Shown here: one piece after another, positions 57,818 to 64,000 of the stretch
Layout of the letters: the number at the start of each line of letters is the position of its first letter
Position numbering within the stretch: position 1 is the first letter of the stretch
Source: Lentilitoribacter sp. Alg239-R112
GTDB taxonomy: Bacteria; Pseudomonadota; Alphaproteobacteria; Rhizobiales; Rhizobiaceae
DNA length: 64,000 nt
Reading direction: 5' to 3'
Assembly: GCF_900537175.1 (NCBI RefSeq)
Contig: NZ_LS999834.1
Location: forward strand, 561,406-625,405
Translations under genes and position numbers: made by a program
Notes under the pieces: generated by a model
What the model saw: only the letters and a program-made list of their open reading frames with translations
What the model was told of the DNA's origin: nothing
Databases searched by the model: none

Positions 57818-58525
57818 ATGTCAGACAAAGATCATCCGACACGGTCGACCGAAGCATTTTTCGGTCGGCGCAAAGGTAAGCATCTCAAAGAAAATCATCT
57901 TAAAGCACTCAGCGAAGTACTACCAAGACTAAAGTTGGATTTGTCGAGACAAGCTCCTGAAAACCTATTTGAGCTTTGGGATCGTCCATTTACATCTATA
58001 CGTTTAGAAATTGGCTTCGGCGGCGGTGAACACCTCCTTCACCGCGCCCGTTCTTCTTCTATGCAGGATGTTGCCTTTATCGGCATTGAGCCTTTCGTCA
58101 ATTCCATGGCTAAACTGGTTCAATCCGTTAGCAATGACCCAATTGATAACCTTCGACTGTTTGATGATGACGCAACGTTTGTGCTCGATTGGCTACCTGA
58201 CCATTGCCTTGATCATATTGACTTGCTTTACCCAGATCCATGGACAAAGAAGCGTCATTGGAAGCGTCGATTTGTTTCTAAGGTAAATCTTGATCGTTTC
58301 GCACGCGTATTGAAGCCCGGTGGCAAGTTTTGTTTTGCCTCGGATATCGATACATATGTGAACTGGACATTACAGCATATCAAAGCCCATGATGAATTTA
58401 GCTGGATTGCAAATGGACCGGATGATTGGACAAAACCATGGCAAGACTGGCCATCAACCCGCTATGAAGCGAAGGCCTTCCGCGAAGGCCGCACACCTGC
58501 CTATTTAGACTTTATCAAAAAGTAA
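57818..58525 (+). CDS. trmB: tRNA (guanine-N7-)-methyltransferase
   Basis: SAM-dependent enzyme that makes m7G46 in tRNA. The SAM-binding motif is [15 protein letters not shown] (about residue 67), with [32 protein letters not shown] and the C-terminal [17 protein letters not shown], all typical. Length 235 aa. It follows metK, which makes its cofactor. It is convergent with the LppC-like gene, 38 bases between stops, without a clear terminator. Confidence 0.96.
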   Translation: MSDKDHPTRSTEAFFGRRKGKHLKENHLKALSEVLPRLKLDLSRQAPENLFELWDRPFTSIRLEIGFGGGEHLLHRARSSSMQDVAFIGIEPFVNSMAKLVQSVSNDPIDNLRLFDDDATFVLDWLPDHCLDHIDLLYPDPWTKKRHWKRRFVSKVNLDRFARVLKPGGKFCFASDIDTYVNWTLQHIKAHDEFSWIANGPDDWTKPWQDWPSTRYEAKAFREGRTPAYLDFIKK

Positions 58526-58563
58526 TCTATTATAAGCGATCTTAAGAAAGCAATCTTCGCCGC

Positions 58564-59763
58564 TTACTGCGTCGGACTAAAAGATGATGGTGCAGCTTGG
58601 ATTGCTTTTGCAACTCCATCCTGAACTTGGAATATTGCAAGGCCTCGCTCGTTAAGACCCGATGGCAAGAACCTAAAGATACCTGATGCACCGATAAAAC
58701 CCTGGCGCCTTTGAATTTCGGTTGCCGTAATCTGCTGACCTGGTCTTTCTTTAAGCAATCCACCCACAAGCAGAACTGCATCATAACCTAAAGCCGCATT
58801 TACAGTTGGTTCGCTGCCAAATTTTTGCGCATATCTTTGTTTAAACGCTTGAAACCTTGCCTGATCCATATCAGCAAACACAGCACCTTGCAGTTCTGGA
58901 GCGCTCAGGTTTGCAGTTCGCCACTGCCCGGTGCCGATGACCATTTTATTGTTCAGATCAACACCAAGGCGCTTCAACTGTCGAATGATGGCCGCAGGTG
59001 TATTGCCCCCATCAGGTATAAAAATTGCATCCGACTGCTGTGCTGCACCAAGAGCTTCTGTAATCGCCGCCTGAACTGACTTACTGTTATACTGATACTT
59101 CGAAATGGCTAGTAACTGCCCGCCGCTAGCTTGAATCGTTGACCGCAGTTGGCGCTCAACCAAATTTCCATATGCGCCGCTTGGCAATATGGCGGTAAAT
59201 GATCTTTTTCCTTGCGAAATAGCGTAGTTAACCGACCTTGAAACAAGTTGGTCTGGCAAGAATGAAATCAAGTAACCCCCTGCACCAGCTGCGGTTGGGT
59301 CGGAAGAAAAAGCTACAAGCGGACGCCCTGACTGGGTAATAATTGACCTTGCAGATGTGACTGAACTTGAAAATAAAGGTCCTAGCACCACAGCTGATCC
59401 TTCGCGAATAGCTGCCTGGGTGGCCGTAATTGCACCTGCGGGTGTGCCAGCTGTATCCTTAATTACAAGCTCCATCACATCTCCACCAAGATCGGAGATA
59501 GCCAGCTCAGCCGCATTCTGGATTTGCTTTGCAACCGCAGAGCCATTTCCCGGTGCCGTGCGGGGGATCAAAAGAGCAACTCGGGCTGGACCAAATCCTA
59601 AAACATCACCCACAGCTGGACCTGTTTTAGCGGGTAATGTTGAAGCATTTACGGTTTGGGCTTTTGTTTGAGAGCCTAAACCAAAATCAGTTACACCTGA
59701 TTGGCAACCAGACAGAATAACAGTCGCAGCTACGCACATCGCGGCTGTTTTCAATTTACGCAT
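58564..59763 (-). CDS. Penicillin-binding protein activator (LppC/LpoA-like lipoprotein)
   Basis: A 399-aa outer-membrane-type lipoprotein with a periplasmic-binding-protein (type I) fold. The N-terminus starts Met-Arg-Lys and has a lipobox LSGC with the acylated Cys at residue 20. The mature part reads VALLIPRTAPGNGSAVAKQIQNA, then VLGPLFSSSVTS and GGNTPAAIIRQL, typical of the LppC family. LpoA activates PBP1A in E. coli; rhizobial members have only the C-terminal half. I use ATG 59763, 17 codons inside the longest frame, because it gives a clean signal peptide. It diverges from rsmI, as in many Proteobacteria. Confidence 0.9.
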   Translation of the reverse strand: MRKLKTAAMCVAATVILSGCQSGVTDFGLGSQTKAQTVNASTLPAKTGPAVGDVLGFGPARVALLIPRTAPGNGSAVAKQIQNAAELAISDLGGDVMELVIKDTAGTPAGAITATQAAIREGSAVVLGPLFSSSVTSARSIITQSGRPLVAFSSDPTAAGAGGYLISFLPDQLVSRSVNYAISQGKRSFTAILPSGAYGNLVERQLRSTIQASGGQLLAISKYQYNSKSVQAAITEALGAAQQSDAIFIPDGGNTPAAIIRQLKRLGVDLNNKMVIGTGQWRTANLSAPELQGAVFADMDQARFQAFKQRYAQKFGSEPTVNAALGYDAVLLVGGLLKERPGQQITATEIQRRQGFIGASGIFRFLPSGLNERGLAIFQVQDGVAKAIQAAPSSFSPTQ

Positions 59764-59921
59764 TTGCTGCCCATACATGAATAGAGTGCCCCACCCCAAA
59801 AATTGCAATTTCATGTTTTTACCGCAGACTTGCCAAATTTTCCAGCGGCCAATAGGAGATTAGTGTTTTATTTGATAGATTTATGCGGTTACAAGTAGCG
59901 TAAAATACCAATGGAGCCTTC

Positions 59922-60809
59922 GTGACAGACCAAAATTACACAATTGCGACGTTTAAAATCAACGCCAAGCCGATTGAACCTGGCCTTTACATTGTTGCAA
60001 CTCCCATTGGGAACTTAGGTGATATTACATTGCGTGCGCTAGAAACGCTCGCTGCTTGTGATGTTATAGCTTGCGAAGATACGAGAACCAGCAGCAAATT
60101 GCTAAATCGCTTTAATATCAAAACACGTACAATTGCCTATCATGAGCACAATGCGGCTTTTGCATCTGAGAAGATGATAGCAGCACTTGATGAAGGCAAA
60201 ACAATTGCTCTTATATCCGATGCGGGAACACCACTTATCTCTGATCCCGGCTACCGCATTGTCAATGCAGCATCTGCAGCAGGTCACCCCGTCATTCCAA
60301 TTCCGGGTGCAAGCGCATTACTTTCGGCGCTCATGGGCGCGGGGTTGCCAACAGACAGTTTTTTCTATGGTGGTTTCTTGCCACATAAAGAAAAAGCTAA
60401 ACGTGATCGTCTCACGGAAGTTTCCCGCATAGAAGCAACACTTATTTTATACGAATCTCCAAATCGCTTGCTAGCATCGTTAAAAACAGCAGAGGATGTA
60501 TTGGGTGGAGACCGTCTTGCTTGTGTTGGCCGTGAGCTTACCAAATCTTACGAAGAATTCGTACGAGGGACACTATCTGAACTTGTTGAAACATTTTCTG
60601 AACGTGCAATTAAAGGAGAAATTGTGTTGGTTATCGGGCCACCCACACAGTCTGAGGTTATGTCAGATGATGAAGTTATGGGTTGGCTCAAAGAACTTGC
60701 GCGTGACCTACCAACGGGAAAAGCTGCCAGCGAGGCCGCACGTCTTACAAACCGTCCACGCAAAGAACTTTATAAAATCCTACTCGATTTAAAAAACAAA
60801 AATCCCTAA
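59922..60809 (+). CDS. rsmI: 16S rRNA 2'-O-ribose C1402 methyltransferase RsmI
   Basis: Tetrapyrrole-methylase-fold enzyme that methylates the ribose of C1402 in 16S rRNA. Motifs are LYIVATPIGNLGDITLRALE (about residues 22-41), CEDTRTSSKLL, LISDAGTPLISDPGY, PGASALLSALMGAGL, FFYGGFLP and LYESPNRL. Start is a GTG at 59922 with GGAG 5 bases upstream. Length 295 aa. Its stop directly precedes the yraN ATG. The divergent lpp-type neighbour and yraN-gshB downstream are a well known arrangement. Confidence 0.95.
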   Translation: MTDQNYTIATFKINAKPIEPGLYIVATPIGNLGDITLRALETLAACDVIACEDTRTSSKLLNRFNIKTRTIAYHEHNAAFASEKMIAALDEGKTIALISDAGTPLISDPGYRIVNAASAAGHPVIPIPGASALLSALMGAGLPTDSFFYGGFLPHKEKAKRDRLTEVSRIEATLILYESPNRLLASLKTAEDVLGGDRLACVGRELTKSYEEFVRGTLSELVETFSERAIKGEIVLVIGPPTQSEVMSDDEVMGWLKELARDLPTGKAASEAARLTNRPRKELYKILLDLKNKNP

Positions 60810-61169
60810 ATGTCAGAACCAGCAAACAGAAAAAAGGCCTATCGAAAAGGTTTTATCGCTGAATATATCGCGGCAATGTTTTTGTTGTTTAAAGGCTATC
60901 GCATTTGTGCGCTACGCCACAAAACTAAACTTGGAGAAATTGATATCATCGCAAAGAAAGGTGAGCTTGCAATTTTCGTTGAGGTGAAAGCGCGTAAAAC
61001 TGCTCAAATAGGAATAGACGCAGTTTCTCACGCTTCCCAATCTCGAATCAAAAACGCAAGCGATCTGTGGTTAGCAAAACAAAGAGATGCACAAAAATTA
61101 TCTCAACGATATGACATCATTGTTATCACCCCAACAAGTTTTCCCGCACATTTTTTGGATGCTTTTTGA
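60810..61169 (+). CDS. yraN: YraN/UPF0102 nuclease-like protein
   Basis: A 119-aa protein of the UPF0102 family with a restriction-endonuclease-like core: YRKGFIAEYIAAMFLLFKGY, LGEIDIIAKKG and IFVEVKARK, the D-ExK motif typical of PD-(D/E)XK nucleases. Function is unproven in most bacteria, possibly linked to DNA repair or recombination. It begins immediately after rsmI, with no gap. gshB follows 60 bases later. Confidence 0.92.
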   Translation: MSEPANRKKAYRKGFIAEYIAAMFLLFKGYRICALRHKTKLGEIDIIAKKGELAIFVEVKARKTAQIGIDAVSHASQSRIKNASDLWLAKQRDAQKLSQRYDIIVITPTSFPAHFLDAF

Positions 61170-61229
61170 GAACAGATATTGAGTTCATCAGCTAACAGTC
61201 CTATTTCAAGCATCAACAAGGATAAAATC

Positions 61230-62198
61230 ATGACTGATATTAAAAAAGTAGCGGTTCAAATGGACCATGTCTCTGGCATTGATATTACCGGTGATACGAC
61301 ATTTGCATTGTCGCTTGAGGCTCAGGCTCGCGGATATCAACTTTTCCATTATACACCTGATCGCTTAAGCCAGCGCGACGGAGAAGTGTATGCGTCTATG
61401 GAAGTCATGACATTGAAGGATGAAGTTGGTGATCATTTCACTTTGGATGAAGCTAAAAAGGTGTCTTTATCTGACATGGATGTTGTGCTTTTACGCCAAG
61501 ACCCGCCCTTTGACATGAATTATATCACAAGCACGCATTTGCTTGAACTTGTCCACCCGAAGACACTTGTCGTCAATGATCCTGCATGGGTTCGTAATTC
61601 TCCTGAGAAAATTTTTGTGACAGAATTCACCGATCTAATGCCCAAAACTTTGATCACAAAAGATCCTAGAGAAATCATGGATTTCCGCCAAGAAGTAGGC
61701 GATATGATCTTAAAGCCTCTTTATGGTAATGGCGGTGCAGGCGTATTTTTGCTGAATAAAGATGATCAGAACCTCACTTCCCTCTTGGAAATGTTCGGTG
61801 ACCTATTCGTCGAGCCTTATATCGCTCAGCAATATTTGCCAGCAGTTCGCGCAGGAGATAAGCGTATTATTCTCATCGAAGGTGAACCGGTTGGCGCAAT
61901 TAACCGCGTACCCGCCGAAGGTGATGCACGCTCCAACATGCATGTCGGTGGAAAGGCGGAAGCCATTGAATTAACACCGCGCGATAAAGAAATTTGTGAC
62001 CGCATTGGACCAGCATTGCGCGAGCGCGGGTTTACTCTCGTCGGCATCGATGTCATCGGCGACTATATGACTGAAATCAACGTCACATCGCCCACAGGTG
62101 TGCGTGAGGTGAAGAAATTTGGCGGCACTGATATTGCAAGCTTATTCTGGGATGCGATTGAAAATCGCAAGAAAAATGGCGGACAATTCGTTCTTTAA
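61230..62198 (+). CDS. gshB: Glutathione synthetase
   Basis: ATP-grasp enzyme that joins gamma-glutamylcysteine and glycine. Motifs include [13 protein letters not shown] near the N-terminus, [12 protein letters not shown], the ATP-grasp core [12 protein letters not shown] and [23 protein letters not shown], and [13 protein letters not shown] for the Mg/ATP site. I start it at ATG 61230, preceded by AAGGA; the open frame extends 17 codons further. Length 322 aa. It is the usual partner downstream of rsmI-yraN. Confidence 0.95.
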   Translation: MTDIKKVAVQMDHVSGIDITGDTTFALSLEAQARGYQLFHYTPDRLSQRDGEVYASMEVMTLKDEVGDHFTLDEAKKVSLSDMDVVLLRQDPPFDMNYITSTHLLELVHPKTLVVNDPAWVRNSPEKIFVTEFTDLMPKTLITKDPREIMDFRQEVGDMILKPLYGNGGAGVFLLNKDDQNLTSLLEMFGDLFVEPYIAQQYLPAVRAGDKRIILIEGEPVGAINRVPAEGDARSNMHVGGKAEAIELTPRDKEICDRIGPALRERGFTLVGIDVIGDYMTEINVTSPTGVREVKKFGGTDIASLFWDAIENRKKNGGQFVL

Positions 62199-62280
62199 TT
62201 GTTCCATTTTCGCAACCAAATACAACTCATCACAACCTGAAATGCAAAAATACAGCATTTTGTTCTCATAATGTTCTTGT

Positions 62281-62310
62281 TTTTACGACACAAACATGTG
62301 TATTGTAAAA
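62281..62310. promoter_or_regulatory. Interrupted inverted repeat upstream of comM
   Basis: TTTTAC-g-ACACA-aaca-TGTGT-att-GTAAAA forms a two-tier inverted repeat 47 bases before the comM start. A weaker AATGC/GCATT pair lies at 62241-62259. It could be an operator or a transcript hairpin; no T run follows, so it is probably not a terminator for gshB. Confidence 0.4.
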
Positions 62311-62356
62311 CCCGATACTCGCAAATAGTGTATTAGAGCACAATATGGGGACGTAA

Positions 62357-63889
62357 ATGGTTGCGCATGTAAAGACTGTCGCATTTCAGGGAATTGAAGC
62401 TCTGCCTGTTGATGTTCAGGTTATGATTTCACCCGGGAAGATTGGCATGCATATTGTTGGCTTGCCAGACAAGGCCGTTGCTGAAAGTCGCGAGCGGGTA
62501 CAAGCTGCACTTCATGCATCTGGCTTATCGTTACCTGCGAAAAAAGTTACGATTAATTTAGCGCCCGCTGATCTACCCAAAGAAGGATCCCATTTCGATC
62601 TTCCTATTGCGCTTGGTCTAATGGCAGCGATGGATGCAATCCCAAATGATGTTTTGCAGAACTATGTTGTTCTAGGCGAATTATCGCTTGATGGAGCAAT
62701 TTCTTACGTTACAGGTTCACTTCCTGCAGCCATCGGTGCCAATGCGATGGATCGTGGTTTAATCTGCCCCGAAGCCTGTGGCGCAGAGGCCGCATGGGCA
62801 GATGAAGATATGGATATTTTAGCACCCATAAGCCTGATCTCAATTGCCAACCATTTTCGAGGCACCCAAGTCTTATCGCGGCCAAAACCAGCGCAACGAG
62901 CACTTACAACCAACTTACCTGATCTAGCCGACATAAAAGGGCAAGAAACAGCAAAACGCGCATTGGAAGTCGCAGCGGCTGGCGGGCATAATTTACTGAT
63001 GGTTGGTCCGCCTGGTTCTGGAAAATCCATGCTTGCATCCCGTCTTCCATCCATTTTACCACCTCTTACGCCGGCTGAAATGCTCAGTGTGTCGATGGTT
63101 CATTCCATTGCTGGACAATTATCTGGTGGGCATTTAACTGATCAACGTCCATTTCGGTCACCGCATCACTCTGCTACCATGGCAGCAATGGTTGGCGGTG
63201 GTGCAAAAGCACGTCCAGGTGAAGTTTCTATGGCACATAAAGGGGTCTTGTTTTTAGATGAATTTCCAGAATTTTCACCGCAAGTTCTGGATTCCCTGCG
63301 CCAACCTCTGGAAAGTTCACAATCTGTCATCGCACGGGCCAATCACCGCGTGAGTTATCCAGCAGATATTCAACTGATCGCAGCCATGAACCCGTGCCGC
63401 TGCGGCATGGCAGGAGAGCCCGGGCAGACCTGTGCACGTGGTCCACGTTGCCAAACCGACTACCAAGCTCGTATTTCAGGCCCTTTATTAGACCGTATCG
63501 ACCTGCGCATCGAAGTGCCTGCCGTTACGGCAATGGACCTCATACAACCAAAGCCTGCTGAACCAAGTGAGAACGTCGCGAAAAGAGTTTTGCGAGCCCG
63601 GCAGCTGCAAGAACAAAGATATCAAGACCTTAGCCATAGCGATGTTTTAGTCAATGCGCGTTGCCCCACCGCATTGATTGAAAAGGTTGCCCAGCTGGAT
63701 AAGGCTGGAACATCCCTGTTGCAAGAAGCAGCAGAAAAAATGGTGTTTTCTGCTCGCGCTTATCATCGTGTGTTAAAAGTTGCCCGAACGCTTGCCGATT
63801 TAGATAATTCAGACATTGTGGGTCGAATTCATTTAGCAGAAGCGATCTCTTATCGAATTGCAGGTGAACGACTGACACAAGCCGCATAG
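62357..63889 (+). CDS. comM: ComM/YifB-family AAA+ ATPase
   Basis: A 510-aa Mg-chelatase-like AAA+ protein. The N-terminal ChlI-like domain (GMHIVGLPDKAVAESRERVQAAL) is followed by Walker A GPPGSGKSMLASRLPSILPPL (about residues 217-225 for the P-loop), the HHSATMAAMVGGG segment, Walker B GVLFLDEFPEF and the C-terminal zinc-like cysteine cluster around NPCRCGMAG and CARGPRC. ComM is a branch-migration helicase in natural transformation, and YifB names the same family. ATG start 62357. It is convergent with the partial dut gene. Confidence 0.94.
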   Translation: MVAHVKTVAFQGIEALPVDVQVMISPGKIGMHIVGLPDKAVAESRERVQAALHASGLSLPAKKVTINLAPADLPKEGSHFDLPIALGLMAAMDAIPNDVLQNYVVLGELSLDGAISYVTGSLPAAIGANAMDRGLICPEACGAEAAWADEDMDILAPISLISIANHFRGTQVLSRPKPAQRALTTNLPDLADIKGQETAKRALEVAAAGGHNLLMVGPPGSGKSMLASRLPSILPPLTPAEMLSVSMVHSIAGQLSGGHLTDQRPFRSPHHSATMAAMVGGGAKARPGEVSMAHKGVLFLDEFPEFSPQVLDSLRQPLESSQSVIARANHRVSYPADIQLIAAMNPCRCGMAGEPGQTCARGPRCQTDYQARISGPLLDRIDLRIEVPAVTAMDLIQPKPAEPSENVAKRVLRARQLQEQRYQDLSHSDVLVNARCPTALIEKVAQLDKAGTSLLQEAAEKMVFSARAYHRVLKVARTLADLDNSDIVGRIHLAEAISYRIAGERLTQAA

Positions 63890-63901
63890 TTTATTTATTG
63901 C

Positions 63902-64000
63902 TTAACTTGTTCCCGTTGAACCAAACCCGCCAGTACCGCGAACTGTCTCACTTAGTGCATCAATTTCCCTAACCTTTGCCTGCACCACTGGCGCGACAAC
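63902..64000 (-). CDS. dut: dUTP pyrophosphatase, C-terminal end (runs off the right edge)
   Basis: The last 32 codons of dUTPase, reading VVQAKVREIDALSETVRG and ending GTGGFGSTGTS. RGTGGFGSTG is the dUTPase motif V, the flexible P-loop-like tail that closes over the nucleotide. The stop is at 63902-63904. The rest lies past position 64000. It is convergent with comM with 12 bases between stops. Confidence 0.92.
   Translation of the reverse strand, partial: VVAPVVQAKVREIDALSETVRGTGGFGSTGTS

Overview
The window is a dense, moderately AT-rich stretch of chromosome from an alphaproteobacterium, almost certainly of the order Hyphomicrobiales (Rhizobiales) and probably a low-GC, perhaps marine, member. 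The evidence is protein identity and gene order: a CP4-like class II AroA, an NrnC oligoribonuclease, the TIGR02300 'FYDLN' acidic protein, a Mur-like Fur protein, and the run fur-plsC-miaB-phoH-ybeY-corC-lnt-praR-metK-trmB. I see no prophage, insertion sequence, CRISPR array, rRNA or plasmid gene. Almost everything is core housekeeping, so the interest lies in regulatory RNA, odd alleles and a few unexplained proteins.

Layout. 1-5.1 kb: the 5' part of glpK, a 450-residue coiled-coil protein with its own strong promoter, an AlkC/AlkD-like HEAT-repeat repair protein, a secreted DUF1353-like protein, tRNA-Ala(GGC) next to a 3 x 17 bp tandem repeat, and the acidic FYDLN protein. 5.4-9.3 kb: aroA-cmk-rpsA. 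9.3-11.7 kb: an FMN riboswitch driving an EamA transporter (RibN-type riboflavin uptake), an AHSA1/SRPBCC protein and nrnC. 11.7-19.5 kb: a ten-gene thiamin operon (thiD-thiO-thiS-thiG-thiE-thiF-thiY-tenA-thiZ-thiX) behind a TPP riboswitch. It makes the thiazole half itself and appears to salvage the pyrimidine half; thiC is absent. 19.5-23 kb: gamma-glutamyltranspeptidase, a BTLCP transglutaminase-like cysteine peptidase and an alpha/beta hydrolase.

23-28.6 kb: the translation block infC (apparent AUU start)-rpmI-rplT-pheS-orf162-pheT, with an unidentified gene between the two PheRS subunits. 28.6-32 kb: a Gtr-like glycosylation set made of a GtrA flippase, a DPM1-like glycosyltransferase and a divergent GT-C membrane enzyme with STT3-like acidic and DHH motifs. 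32-38 kb: mepA, mgsA, glk, an MsbA-type ABC exporter, dapB and gpmA. 38-41 kb: an Ada-like AraC/methyltransferase fusion, a DUF2244 protein, nth and an EI24/CysZ-like membrane protein. 41-46.6 kb: glnD-murJ and trpS. 46.7-58.5 kb: nfu, tsaB, rimI, fur/mur, plsC, miaB, phoH, ybeY, corC, lnt, praR, metK and trmB, mostly close-packed on the plus strand. 58.6-64 kb: an LppC/LpoA-type lipoprotein diverging from rsmI-yraN-gshB, then comM (yifB) and the 3' end of dut.

Starts were chosen by Shine-Dalgarno position and family alignment from memory. Several differ from the longest open frame and are marked as such. No database search was run.
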